This document shows positions 10,080 through 21,239 of a DNA stretch of 64,000 nt, one piece after another (positions within the stretch are counted from its first letter, which is position 1; each line of letters begins with the position of its first letter). A program made the position numbers and the translations under genes. The stretch spans positions 9,847,753 to 9,911,752 of the forward strand of contig CATQJL010000223.1 of assembly GCA_958299035.1 (NCBI GenBank). The letters are read 5' to 3'. The notes below the pieces were generated by a model, which had not been told where the DNA came from, searched no databases, and saw only the letters and a list, made by a program, of their open reading frames with translations. This DNA comes from Cylicocyclus nassatus. Taxonomy: Eukaryota; Nematoda; Chromadorea; Rhabditida; Strongylidae.

Positions 10080-13000
10080 ACGGATCTCCCTCATAGAGGG
10101 ATCACAGCCGGTTAGACGCGAGGCTACGTGGGGCGTCCCCAGGTGGCGGATAGGGGGATAATCGCCGACCGAAAGCGACCCCGCGCCTGCTCTGATAAGC
10201 AAGCGGAGCCGGGGGACGGACTCCCTGCCTCCACTAAAAGCTTGCGCCCTAATTTCCCGCGTAGGTGTGTGGGGAGGCGAGTTCGGAGTCGCCTCCAACA
10301 CATAAGCTCCGATCGTCCCTCGCGGGGGTTTTGAGCCCAACAAGCTATCCCTGCGAGTAAATTCTTGTTCGACACAGTGATAATATGGAAAGCTCCTTTA
10401 ATCTTGGAAGAGCCACTGGTAAGGCAGCGCCAGTGGGGACAAGGTTTGAAAGGCGATCTAGGCTGCCGAAAACGAGACGGACTATGATGACGATCTGTAC
10501 TTACAACGCGAGGACGCTGGCATCGGACGCATCTATCGAAGATCTCATGATGCAAGCAAGGAAGATTAAGTACGACGTCATCGGACTGACCGAGACAAGG
10601 AGGCACCACCCGCTGAACGCCACATTTGAGACTGGAGAAGAACTGTTTCTAGGAACATGCGACAGTTGAGGAGTAGGTGGAGTGGGAGTCCTTGTCAACA
10701 CGAGTTTGGCGATGAACATCGATTCGTTCGAACAACTTACAACTCGAATCGGACGTTTGCGAATATCAAGATGTGGATCATCCCTGCCTTGACCGTCTTC
10801 ATTGCGTACGCCCCAACATCCAGCTACGACGAGGACGAACTCGAGGAATTTTATATGGACTTGGAGAAGTTCTACAGAGAAGATCATACCTTCTACAAGA
10901 TCATCGTCGGTGATTTCAACGCGAAGATCGGAACTAGAAGGTCGACTGAGGAACTTCACATCGGAATCCATGGTTTGCAGTGGAACGAACAAGGGGAGAG
11001 ACTGTCCGAGTTTATCATGACGACGAGGACTATCCATGGAAACTCACAGTTCCAAAAGCCCTCTTCCCTACGCTGGACCTGGGAATCGCCCGGTGGAGAG
11101 TACCATAACGAGATTGACCACATCATCATCAACAGAAGGTACTGCCTGACGGACGTCGCTGTTGTTCCGAAGTTCTACACGGGATCAGACCATCGTCTCC
11201 TGCGCTAAATTCTACTTTCCGCGGAATGGAGAGAGAGCCGTCAAGTTCAGGAAACATCGTCCCATGAATACTACCAACTGGGATCTGTTTTCTTCGATAT
11301 CCGGCTCATGGCGAGATACCGTGATGGACAACATCGACGAAGAATACGAACGGTTCGTACAACATCTCCACGGTTGTGCCAAGGAAGCTCAGAGTCTAAG
11401 AAGTACGAGAAGGCGTCTCACCACGGGGACTTTGGAGCTGATACGCCAACGTGGACGCGCACGAGCCACAGGCAACTACCGACTGACGTCCGAGCTTGCG
11501 AAGCGATGCAGAGAAGCGATAAAAGAAGACCTTAAGGAGAGAAGAGTAGCAGTGATGGTTGACGCCGCGGAGGCTGGAAGAAGTATACGCAACGCCCGCC
11601 GAAGCTTCGTCAACTTCAAGACAAAGATGACCGCACTTCGTCGTCCTGACGGAACCATAACTGCTTCCCGAAGATCAATGGAGAAGGTCATCCACGACTT
11701 CTACTCGGATCTTTTTGCGAGCCACGTCCACCTTCCACCATGCCATCTCAAGGAGGACGAGTATGTCGCACCGTCTGTTCTTCCTTCCGAGATTCGTCAT
11801 GCTATCATGTCGATGAAAAACCGTACAGCACCCGGTCCCGACAGGATTAAGCCAGAACATCTAAAGAATCTTTCGCCAGTTCTCATTAAGACTTTGGCAA
11901 GGCTCTTCACGCGGTACCTGACGGAAGGCAAGGTTCCAAGGCAATGGAAGACCAGCAAAACCGTGTTGCTGTACAAGAAGGGAGATCCCTGCGACATCGG
12001 CAATTATCGCCCTATCTGCTTGTTGTCTGTAGTCTACAAACTCTTTACGCGAGTCATTCTCAACAGGATCGGAAGAGAGTTGGACGAAGGACTACCATGC
12101 GAGCAAGCTGGGTTTCGAAGAGGATTCAGCACGATCGACCACATACACACGGTGTCAAGGCTCATTGAAGTGTCACGAGAGTATAAGATGCCGCTCTGTC
12201 TCACCTTCATCGACTTGAAGAAGGCCTTTGACTCGGTTGAGAGTGGAGCCGTCATCGATGCCTTGAGCAATCAAGGTATTCCGACTCATTACATCAAGAT
12301 AATTCGTGAGCTGTATAACGACTTCACGACCACCATAACACCATTCTACAAGGACATCATCATTGACGTGAAGAGAGGCGTGCGACAAGGCGATACTATA
12401 TCGCCGAAACTATTCAGTGCCGCTCTGGAGAACGTCATGCGTAAGTTGGAATGAGACAACATGGGAGTGAAAGTCGACGGCCGGCAGCTACACCACCTTC
12501 GCTTTGCTGATGACATCGTATTGATAACACCAAGCATCACGCAGGCGGAACAAATGCTGGCCCAGTTTGACGAAGTGTGTGGAAAGATCGGTCTACGGCT
12601 GAATCTAACGAAGACGATGTTCATGAGGAACGGAAGAGTGCCTGATGCTCCTTTCATGCTCAACGGGACGAACATCACCGAATGCTCAAGCTACACCTAC
12701 CTAGGTCGTGAACTCAATATGATGAACGATCTAGCTCCGGAACTGAGCAGGAGGAAACGTGCAGCATGGGGAGCATATAAGACAATTGAGGACGTAGTGA
12801 AGAAAACCAAGAACATCCGGCTCAGCGCTCACCTTTTCAACTCGACGGTTCTTCCTGCTTTGACGTACGCTTCAGAAACATGGACAATGAGAAAGCAGGA
12901 TGAACACGCGGTTAGCGTCATCGAACGAGCTGTTGAGAGAGTGATGCTAGGAGTGAATCGACTCACGCAAGTGAGGCAAGGATTACGAAGTTCTACCCTA

Positions 13001-13335
13001 CGTCAACGATCGAAGATCAGGGACGCTGCCGCGTACGCCAAGCAGAACAAGATAAGATGGGCCGGGCACGTAATGCGTTTCGACGACAACCGGTGGACGA
13101 GAGCTGTAACAGATTGGATACCACTGGACGTCAAACGCGAACGAGGAAGACCGCCGACGCGATGGTCAGATATGTTCACGAAGTCCTTCAATGAAGTCCT
13201 TCAGAGCGTTCCACGTGTTCCTGGTGCGATACGTAAACATTGGTCAACAATCGCCCGAGACAGGGACGAATGGAGGCATCACTGGTACCCGCTCGTGCAA
13301 CACGATGATCAACGGGGATACAGGTGATACAGGTG
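10080..13335 (+). mobile_element. RTE-clade LINE nested in the CR1-like LINE tail
   Basis: A full-length-looking RTE element flanked by a perfect 13 bp duplication, ATGATTACCTTCC, at 10067-10079 and 13336-13348. The left target copy lies about 30 bp after the CR1-like ORF2 stop, so this element entered the CR1 3' region. A GC-rich 5' leader (10080-10384) precedes one long ORF. The 3' end is a short tandem tail of GATACAGGT units (about 13315-13335), typical of RTE elements, which end in short repeats and not in poly(A). Confidence 0.93.
10385..13327 (+). pseudogene. RTE ORF (APE endonuclease - RT), four lesions
   Basis: APE endonuclease: TYNARTL near 10500, GLTETRRH near 10580, AYAPTSSYDEDE near 10805, GDFNAKIG near 10910 and GSDHRLL near 11185. 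RT: TAPGPDRIKPEHL near 11825, NYRPICLLS near 12003, FIDLKKAFDS near 12207, RQGDTISPKLF near 12385 and FADDIVL near 12500. The C-terminal domain contains RWAGHVMRFDDNRW and RGRPPTRW near 13150. Lesions: TGA at 10667-10669, a frameshift near 10790, a single-base loss near 11204 (HRLLR then AKFYF) and TGA at 12452-12454. The last restarts in the same frame, probably from a Trp codon. Few lesions in nearly 3 kb indicate a fairly young copy. Confidence 0.92.
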
Positions 13336-13348
13336 ATGATTACCTTCC

Positions 13349-13678
13349 TTTACTGCTGCATTTTTCAAAGCATGTTCTGGGAAACGAAATGCAAGTGAAA
13401 GTTCGTTATTCACATCTACTTTCATATCGTATCCTTTTTCCTTTCTCGTCGATTCTGACTGCCTCTCAATTGTACAGTCCAAGAAAATCTCCCAATATAC
13501 CGATAACAAGGAAACTACTACTTACTCACGATTGTATTAGAGAACCCTGCTAATCGATTTTTATGAACTTCATCTAGACAACTCAATGCACATTATTGGA
13601 AGCCTTGAACTCGCACATCAATCAGCATTTCGTTCCTCAAATATGGAGTTAGTGAAGAAACCAACTGACACATTGTAT
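13349..13678. other. Short non-coding stretch, possibly rest of the CR1 3' region
   Basis: About 330 bp following the RTE target duplication. By the nesting logic it continues the DNA into which the RTE inserted, so its beginning may be CR1 3' untranslated sequence. I see no gene. Confidence 0.4.
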
Positions 13679-14050
13679 CAGTGGCGGTCCGAGGGGGGGG
13701 GGGGTGCGGGGGGGGCTCGCCCCCCCCCCCGAGAATGGGTCGCGATTTTTGAAAATTACCTATATGGGTTATAAAAATGTGCAAACGACTTGTTTATTTT
13801 TGTAAATTAAAATTAAACAAATTAAAATAATTTATAAAGTTTTTTAAAAATTCAAATTAGCTTTATAAATAATTTTTTTCGGAGGCGTGGCTGATGCCAC
13901 GCCCCCTTTTTCCAGGTTTTAGGGGTTGGGGACCCGCAAAAATTTTGAGAAGCACCCCAAAAATTTTTTCGGAGTGCGTGGCTGACGCCACGCACCTTTT
14001 GAAAATGTCGCGCCCCCCCCCCCCGGTCCGAAATCCTGGGACCGCCACTG
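13679..14050. mobile_element. MITE with CAGTGGCGGTCC termini (372 bp)
   Basis: Terminal inverted repeats CAGTGGCGGTCC (13679-13690) and GGACCGCCACTG (14039-14050). The direct flank match is GTAT on both sides (13675-13678, 14051-14054), with 5 of 8 bases agreeing if an 8 bp site is assumed. CAGTGGCG-type ends are common in hAT-like non-autonomous elements, so hAT is the first guess. The interior is G-run and C-run rich, with the near-repeat CGTGGCTGA(T/C)GCCACGC twice. Confidence 0.75.
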
Positions 14051-14059
14051 GTATGTATA

Positions 14060-14733
14060 CAGGGTGTCCCAAAAAGATGTGCACACTGTTTGATCGACAA
14101 TAACTCTCTTGCTTACATGTCTTTTGCCAAGCTTGAGGTACTATTGTGTAGAGCGAGGTTCAACTTAGATATATAGGGCAGAGCGAATCTCCGGTCTCTC
14201 TTCGTTACTGTAGGATTACGGTAGGAATTTTGAGAAGGATTTCAGACCAATGAAAGTAACTTTTACCTCAGAAAGAAAACCAAACAGACCAGAAACTCTT
14301 GTACTGGCTTAGTCGAAGTCGCTGATTTCAAATATGAAATCTGAAATTCACTGTAATGCTTCTTTCATAAGTTATTTCAGGTTTAGGGTAGCATCCGTTT
14401 TTCCTATGTTTGTCAGAAGTGTGATTACACCATTGAAAGGGCTCAAAAAACTGGTGAAAAGTTGTGTAGTGAAATCAGCATGCCTGAAAAGCTTGCCACG
14501 CAAATTTCCAGATTTTTTGGAATTCATCAAAAGGTCTAATCCACACCGGCGTTGTATGCTGAAAGTTCATACCATAATTCTACAGTAGCAAAGAGTGATT
14601 GGTGATTCGCTCCATACTGCAAACCTAGGTTGAACCTCGCTCTACAGTATGGTACGTCAAGCTCGGCAAAAGACGTGAAAGCAGGAGAGTTATTAACGAC
14701 CAAACAGTGTGCACATCTTTTCGGGACACCCTG
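14060..14733. mobile_element. TA-flanked fold-back MITE, mariner-like ends, copy a (674 bp)
   Basis: Ends CAGGGTGTCCC and GGGACACCCTG, flanked by TA on both sides, the target of Tc1/mariner elements. The arms are long (about 170-190 bp): GTTTGATCG, TCTTTTGCC and TTCAACTTAG recur inverted near the right end. The left inner arm carries CTGTAGGATTACGGTA. Three more copies are at 15361, 16218 and 52944. No transposase remains. Confidence 0.88.
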
Positions 14734-15360
14734 TATATGTGTGTATGTATGTATGTATAGTTCATTTTTAAAATCGTGACGGCGGATTTCACTGCGGACT
14801 TCGCCCCCACATGAGCATAAAACGCTCATACAAAAAGGCATTACCTCATCGTTCAGCTTAGCCACTTCCCAGTGTCTAAATATTATCATACGTAAGCAAA
14901 AAACCACTCGACTAGAAATGAAAACCAAGAAAATGCATTTTCCGGAAGTGGCGTGAGTGTCGCGCGCGGTCGCACCGTCGTCACGATTTTTCAAATGCCC
15001 TATATATGGATGGATGGATGGATGGAATGGACTATTCGATGGATGGATAGATGGATGGACATCATGTACTTGAAAATGACCTGCTACAAGTAATACTTCA
15101 TAACACTTCGTTATTTTGAGCGCAATATATACTACTTATGCTGGTCGCTATGCATGTGTTCGAAGCTCCTGATAATGTGCAAAAAACCCATTCATATTTT
15201 TTGAGACCTGATTCATAACGCCATGGCCATCCAAATTACTCTACATTATCTACCTACAAAACACCATCATATACATACTTTCCCCAGAAGTTACACTTAC
15301 AACAACGTCATTCGTGGCCTTGTCAGCAGCCCATGAGCTTTTCCTCTTCCTGAACTTATA
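14734..15360. other. Spacer with ATGG microsatellite
   Basis: Non-coding spacer between two MITE copies. A (GTAT)n run lies near 14740-14757 and a degenerate (ATGG)n run at about 15005-15060. No gene seen. Confidence 0.6.
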
Positions 15361-16040
15361 CAGGGTGTCCCAAAAGTAAGTACACACTTTTCAATCGTCA
15401 ATATTTCTTTTCTCAGTAGGTCTTTTTCTGCCAGTCAAGTACCATTCTGTAGAGGAGGCTTCAACTTAGATTTACGATGTCGAACGAATCACCGATCGCT
15501 CTTCGTTACTGTAGGATTACGGTAATAACTTCCACCATGTGGAACCATTGTGAAATACGCTATCTGACAATTCTCTTTTCAAAAAGTCTGAAAAATTGTG
15601 TACTAGGGTATTTGCGCACGCTGATTCCATTACACAACTTTTTACGAGTGTTTTCAGCTTTTTTGACGGTGTAATCACATTTCTGACAAACACTGGGAAT
15701 TCGGCTATTACGGTTCACCTGGGATAACTTTGGAAAGAAGCATCACAATAAAGCGGAAATTTCATATTCGAAATTAGCGGCTTCCATTACCATAGTATAA
15801 GAGTTTTGGGCTTGTTTGGTTTTGTTCCGAAGCAGAATACAGCTGCCAATAGGCCTAAAATCCTTGTCGAAGTTCCTACAGTATTCCTACAGTAATGAAG
15901 AGCGATCGGTGATTCGCTCGACACTGTGTATTTAAGTTGAAACCTCCTCTACAGAATGGTGTCCAAATGGCGGAAAAAGACACAATGGGAAGAGAGATAT
16001 TAACGACTGAAAAGTGTGTACTTACTTTTGGGACACCCTG
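15361..16040. mobile_element. TA-flanked fold-back MITE, copy b (680 bp)
   Basis: Same family as 14060-14733: CAGGGTGTCCC at the left and GGGACACCCTG at the right, TA at 15359-15360 and 16041-16042. Arms carry AGTGTGTA near both tips and the inner motif CTGTAGGATTACGGTA on the left with a near inverse on the right near 15880. Confidence 0.88.
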
Positions 16041-16190
16041 TATAAGAACTCTATAAGATTTATTCGGATACGACTCGAAAGTGAGAGCAAATTCAAGATT
16101 ATTCTTGCCTTTTTCTCCCACCCCCGTTCTATATTTATTTGTCTGTCTGTATTTCCTTTGTGAGGTGGTGCATCGTTTACGATGTATTTG

Positions 16191-16216
16191 ATAAATAAAT
16201 AAATAAATAAATAAAT
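16191..16216. repeat. (AAAT)n microsatellite hit by MITE copy c
   Basis: Tandem AAAT units lead directly into the TA target of the next MITE. A second short AAAT run at about 16971-16990 lies beyond the MITE. Confidence 0.8.
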
Positions 16217-16217
16217 A

Positions 16218-16890
16218 CAGGGTGTCCGTAAAGTATGTATACACTGTTTGATCGTTAATATCTTTCTTCCCAACAAGTCTTTTGCCTTGCTTTATGTACC
16301 GTCTTGTAGAGCTGGCTTCATCTTAGATTTGCAGTATAGAAGGAATCACCCATCTCTCTTTATTACTGTAGGATTACGGTAGAAACTTCAAAGAGGGTTT
16401 TATGCCATAAAAGGCCATATTTTGCCTCAGCAAAGAAACAAAACAGCCTGAAAACTTTTACACTAGGTTAATTAGAGTTATTGATTCTAACTCTAAAGTT
16501 CACAACTTATTATGATGCTTCATTGAAGACTTATGCCGGGTAAGAGGTGGCGGCCATTTTTTCAATGTTCCTAAAAAGTGCGGTTACCCGCTTAGAAAGC
16601 TTCGCAATCTTTTGAATAGAAGAGTATTGAACTCAGCGTCCATAAAAACCCTATTACACAAATTTTCACATTTTTTTTGAAAATTTTTGAGACGGCAGCT
16701 CTTTCCACGTTGACACCATATGAAGTTTCTACCGTAATCCTACAGTAAGAAAGAGCTCGGTGATTCGCTCCATACTGTAAATCTAAGTTGAAGCCAGCTC
16801 TTAAAACGGTGCCTAAAGCAAGGCAAAAGACTTGTTGGGAAGAAACATATTAACGATCAAACAATGTATACATACTTTACGGACACCCTG
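16218..16890. mobile_element. TA-flanked fold-back MITE, copy c (673 bp)
   Basis: Ends CAGGGTGTCCG and CGGACACCCTG, flanked by TA (16216-16217, 16891-16892). The terminal change (TCCG for TCCC) is compensated in both arms, so the two ends evolve together or were copied as a unit. Arms of about 190 bp with CTGTAGGATTACGGTAG and its inverse. Confidence 0.88.
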
Positions 16891-16892
16891 TA

Positions 16893-17556
16893 TTTTAGAA
16901 CTTAGAGATTGATGCTGTGCATCCATTTTTTCAAACAATATTCGGAAAAAACAGACATTTTTCGTAGCAATAAATAAATAAATAAATAAATTTTCTGCCT
17001 ACAGATCGATCGTCCCCTTTCAGATGCATCATAACAAACGGCTTTCAGCAAAGGTAAAAGGCATTTGCTGCCAAGCTGATTGTTACTTATTTCAAACCGC
17101 TTTCCCTGTGAAAACCACAAAATTTCGGAAAAGACTGCGTCTAAATCTCTACTTAAAAACATCAGTCTCTTTCTTAAGAGTTTTTCAGCGACCCCAAATA
17201 CCGTGAACTTTTGAGCGCACTACCAAAATGTACCGGATTTTCTCGAGCCTTGTTTATTCGCAAAGATTTTAAACATTAAAAAATGTGCAGCAAACGCGCG
17301 CATACATCTTATGATTGTGGGAATGCGTTTATTTCATTAAGAGAAATCATGTTCGGCCTAGTGAAGCAATCGCGAAGCACAAGTGGTCATCATTTCAAAT
17401 GCAAATCATCATGAAAAGCTCAAAGCGCTAATTTCAAATCTGCCTTTCATATCTAAATAAGGCCTTTGGAAGTTATGGACGTTATTTGCTGGAAAATTGC
17501 AAGGCTGAAGCAGCCGGAGTTGTCAAGATTGAGCATTATGAGCTCAAATCACTTAC
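16893..17556. other. Spacer with an open segment at its right end
   Basis: No recognisable gene. From about 17462 to 17634 one plus-strand frame is open and runs into the next MITE. It reads through YGRYLLENCKAEAAGVVK, with no start codon. It follows a weak acceptor-like AATAAG. It may be an exon fragment of an unknown gene cut by the MITE, or chance. Confidence 0.3.
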
Positions 17557-18005
17557 AAGGGAATGGTCAGAAATCGAAGTGGCCATTCCAGACAAGCTGT
17601 GTACCATTAGATGCAGCATGAAGCGCTCACTCTAAACCTGTTTTCCTTACCTGCTTACCGCTTTTTTGGACGAAGCTATAAGCCATTAAAGACCATTATT
17701 TTGCTAAGAAATTGTGCGTGGAATTGAAAATTTAGCCGTACAGAGCTACGTTCGCCTCAATGCTGGGCCAAAACACGCAGCTGGCTTACTTAAAATTTTT
17801 GAAGCCAGAAGCTGAGCTAAAAGTGTAACAATGTGCTCAATTTCGCTGTTTTGATGTATGATTTTTCACAATAAAATCGCTTGTAGCTTCGTCCACAGAA
17901 GCGGGAAGCAGATAAGGAAGACAGATTCTAAGTCAGTGTTTTATACTGCATCGAATGACATACAGCTTCTTTGGTTTGGCCACTTCGACTTCTGACCATT
18001 CCCTT
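17557..18005. mobile_element. Fold-back MITE, 449 bp, second member of the AAGGGAA family
   Basis: Left end AAGGGAATGGTCAGAA with AAGTGGCCA; right end is the inverse (TGGCCACTTCGACTTCTGACC...CCCTT). Arms align inward for about 150 bp, sharing GGACGAAGCTA. Length equals that of the element at 4981-5429. Confidence 0.75.
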
Positions 18006-18599
18006 ATTAGAACTGCATACGTACTCACCTTGATGCTGACGCTTTTTGAAGGTCATCTTCCAGCCCAAAAATCGTATGAACGATTCCCAATTTTGTAGTC
18101 ATTCAAAACACTGTAAGTTTTTTGATAAAAACGCCAGTAACTTCCTTTCCAATAGCGTTTTGCAGATATGGAAGGCAGATTTGATATCAGCACTCGAAGC
18201 TCTTGGTGAGTGTATGCATCTTATGATAAGTGTCCGCTTCCAGCTTGCAACCCTCGCTTGTAAGTCAACTGTTGTTTCACTTGAAGCCGATTCATGTTTG
18301 TCTTGAAGTAGAAAGTTATTTCCTACTAATCGCTGACTTTGTAACCTATTTATTCTGAACAGTCAGCCCATCACAAATACAAAGATAAGATTATTTTAGA
18401 ATGCAATGATACTCGGGCCTTGGCTCTCAATTCTTATTTTAGCTGGGTGGTGGGCACTCGTTGTTGTTAATGCATGCTGAATTTTGTGCCTTAGGCAGTA
18501 TACTTTGCGGAGCTTTATTATAGCACAGTTAGAATGATCAACTCAGTTTTGCATTATGAGGTCCATAAGTTTCTTTAAATCACTTTTCTAAAAACTCAC

Positions 18600-18711
18600 G
18601 TCCTACTCCTCCGTTTGAGCATTCAAGAACCGATGGCATGATTAGGCCGACGGAACTTAATAGAAGCAAAAGAGACAACGCTTGCATGGTAGCTTTCAGA
18701 TTATGAGACAT
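18600..18711 (-). CDS. Possible first exon of a secreted protein
   Basis: On the minus strand an ATG at 18711 and a second at 18687 open a frame. From 18687 it reads a classical signal peptide: M-Q-A, then about 14 hydrophobic residues (LSLLLLLSSVGLIMPSV), then LECSNGG. A donor-like GTGAGT follows at 18599, so the exon would end in phase 1. A TATAAATA box lies at 18728-18735, about 40 bp before the second ATG, a suitable distance for that start. The Cys-Ser-Asn-Gly just after the signal peptide recalls the start of mature CAP/SCP-type secreted nematode proteins, but that is only suggestive. I could not find convincing downstream exons: open minus-strand stretches exist around 18180-18300 and 18060-18115, but the joins are ambiguous. 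Confidence 0.35.
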
Positions 18712-19659
18712 GACAGATCTTGGTTCGTATTTATAATTGTTTATAAAAGAGATGAGAAAATATCGGGGAACAATGGAATGCTTAGACTGGTGGAAGATAA
18801 AAACACGAAACAACTTTTCTGTGCAGCAACCAATCCGCAATCAATGTCATTCTATACATAACGTTTGATTTGAAAAATTACGAAATTCTTTAGGGGCCTA
18901 TGATATGTAAGAAATTCGTGAGAGACAAGCTGCCATGCATCCGAAATCAATCTGTTGCTGAAAAAATTAAACTGTTTCAAAGCTTGATGCTGAGCTAATG
19001 TGAGAATGGAGGAACTGCTTTACAGATTCAGTTTCGATGGCAGTAGAGTCAGTGGAAGAGAAATTGATTCCTAGTCTTCTGAGAGTGGCCTACATATTTT
19101 GAGATCAGTATCCTTAAACCTACGTTATAGAACCACAAAAATCTTGGGAAAAATTACCATAAGACTCAAACCAAAAACTTTCATCTACTCGCAAAACTCT
19201 TAAAAAAGGAAGACATATATCCCTTACTCTAAAATTGCAACCTTGGCTTTTGTGAAATTGCGATACACATAAGCTAAGTTTTATGCTGTTAACATAATAG
19301 CTGTTCTGGCTCAAAAATATTATTTACAAAATACAATGTTAGCCAATCTAATTATAAAGTCGGCGTTTAAATTTTGTAGTGTATTCTCCCGGAGTGTATA
19401 CAAGCTTACAGAAACCCAAAAGTAGAATTTTGGTTCATCAGAAATTTGTCAAGTAGATTTGAAATGTCTGTTTAAGAGAGCCTTGCCTAAATCCATGTAG
19501 TTCTGACATAAAATGTTTCCTCTTGCTCCGAAAAAATTAGTCAAATTTTTGTGTTCAGAGTGAAGACACTTATTAAGAAAAGATTGGTCAAGCAACCATG
19601 TAAACTACAAAAAGAAAGATGTCTTTGCTGGGCTTACAACTATAATCGTATACAACAGC
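18712..19659. other. Non-coding stretch left of the duplication
   Basis: Promoter side of the possible secreted-protein exon, then AT-rich DNA with no feature that I recognise. Homology with unit B begins at about 19660-19675 (TTGTTGCTGTCAAAATTGA). Confidence 0.5.
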
Positions 19660-20228
19660 CCTCTTTGTTGCTGTCAAAATTGATAGTGAGAGAAAAGCTA
19701 TGTTGTTACTAGTTACATCATTGTTATTGATGTTTCCCTATTTCCAAAACGTATTATGTTGATTTTAACGATCTTTTGTGAAATTTGTTTGGAAAATCTG
19801 GATGAAGCAAATTAATTTGAGAGGGTAGTAGGGTGGAGTCTTATTATCCAAATGTGTCTTCATGAGAGGGTGGGAGGATTCTGCAGCAAAAGCGTGGTAA
19901 ATCAAAAAGAAAACTTTCTCGTAATCTCGCATGGTTTGGTTATAGCAGGGCTTTCGAATGATGCTGAATGACTTGTGAAGTTTATCGCCCTCAAGCAGTC
20001 TTCTTTTTTGAAATGCTTTTTGAAATGCAAAAATGTCCGCAAAAAAGAAGTCAGAAATTTATGTAGATATTTTTAATCACAACTAAACTTAATATTGTAT
20101 CTGCCCCGGCCCACTAGTACCATAGAAAATGCGTTGCTTTGCACAAAATGTCGTAATTATTGTTGATCTCAAACTTAGAGTGCAACTCTCAATTATCAAA
20201 CAGGCGTGGGTGTGAATGAGGCATTGTG

Positions 20229-20235
20229 TATAAAA
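20229..20235 (+). promoter_or_regulatory. TATA box of the secreted-protein gene, copy A
   Basis: TATAAAA lies 33 bp before the ATG. The same TATAAAACACGCTCACTG block is conserved in copy B near 39458, while surrounding bases differ. The leader between TATA and ATG is very short. Confidence 0.6.
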
Positions 20236-20267
20236 CACGCTCACTGCTGTTGACAGCACTAACAAAG

Positions 20268-21017
20268 ATGTACCAGCTGTTGATCTTTGCGGTAAGATCA
20301 CAATATTTTTTTACAAGATCATGCACTTTCTTTAGTTTCAAACAGTTTTGGCTCTGACAACTGGTGAGAAGAAGGAACTCTGTAAAACTGCCGACCGATT
20401 GGACGACGCTCCGGAAATCAACATGAGCGACCCCTACTACTACAAAAGACTTAGAGAAGTACCTATCAACACGTATTGCAACATATCTGCATCGGTTTGT
20501 GTAGAATTTCCACGTTACCACAGAGATCAATTCGTATCTGGTATAGGAAAACAAGTGTTATGGATTCGTGAATGCGAGCGAAAGATATCAGGAAGTCATT
20601 GAAGGCGCAATGAAAAAAATAAGCAAACACCGGGTCAGTTTCAAAGTCTATTCTGGTTGAGTGTGATCAGTATAGGTTGTTTAATAGTTATGTGCATTCC
20701 AAGCAAATTTTCAAGAAAGTGAGAAAACTTTCGAAAAATCAGCAAATTTGCAGAAATACGATGTTGGGTTAGAATATACTGCATTCAATGTCACCTCCGA
20801 TTATGCGAACGATTTTATCAAGGAATGGCAAGAGCGAAACAAAACAGTGAAGAAAGAACTTGAAGAAATTTCAAAGCAAATTCATGAACCGCTCGAAGAA
20901 ATGAAGAGAAAAGCCGAAGAGATTGATGCGAAAGGACGGCCTGCGAATATATCTAAGCATGTGAAAAAAATCCTTAAAAACGAATACCCTTCTTTTATAG
21001 TGACAGAAGTTGAGTGA
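20268..21017 (+). CDS. Small secreted protein gene, four exons, copy A (about 199 aa, unknown family)
   Basis: Exons: 20268-20291, 20336-20494, 20547-20633 and 20688-21017; all introns are phase 0 and 44-54 bp long with GT/AG ends. The product begins MYQLLIFAFQTVLALTTG, a signal peptide. It has four cysteines (about residues 24, 56, 65 and 92), which could form two disulfides, and several N-glycosylation sequons (NIS, NAS, NKT, NVT). The C-terminal third is Lys/Glu-rich and probably coiled-coil (KKELEEISKQIHEPLEEM). It should be exported. I do not recognise the family. The helical tail is loosely reminiscent of nematode SXP/RAL-2 (DUF148) proteins, but this is weak. Copy B shares the exon 1 donor, the exon 2 acceptor and the exon 3 acceptor and frame (GFVNA against GFVSA), which supports the splicing. 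An unspliced alternative reading ends at 20602. Confidence 0.65.
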
Positions 21018-21239
21018 GTAAATTGCTTATGTCATATCTTGGATCGCAAATCACATTTAGGCTTACTTGGCCGGTTGGATATGCTTTCCAAAAATTGGCA
21101 GATGCACTGGAAACGGACGCTAGCCAGGTTTTTCTTTCATACAAAGTATTTTAAAGTGCTACATTTTTGTCCATTTTGCAATCGAAAACTGAAAAAATGA
21201 AAAGGGGTTGTACGAGGAGGGCCGGCACCTACAACATCA

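Noticed and set aside
17462..18300. Multi-exon plus-strand gene joining 17462-17556 with small exons at 18062, 18171 and 18262
   Set aside because: Splice-like signals exist and one join stays open, but exons of 16-55 bp next to a MITE with no recognised domain are too easy to find by chance.
18180..18300. Downstream exons for the minus-strand signal-peptide exon (frames containing EGCKLEADTYHKM or RVASWKRTLIIRC)
   Set aside because: Two competing frames are both open and neither gives a clean phase match, so no join can be chosen.
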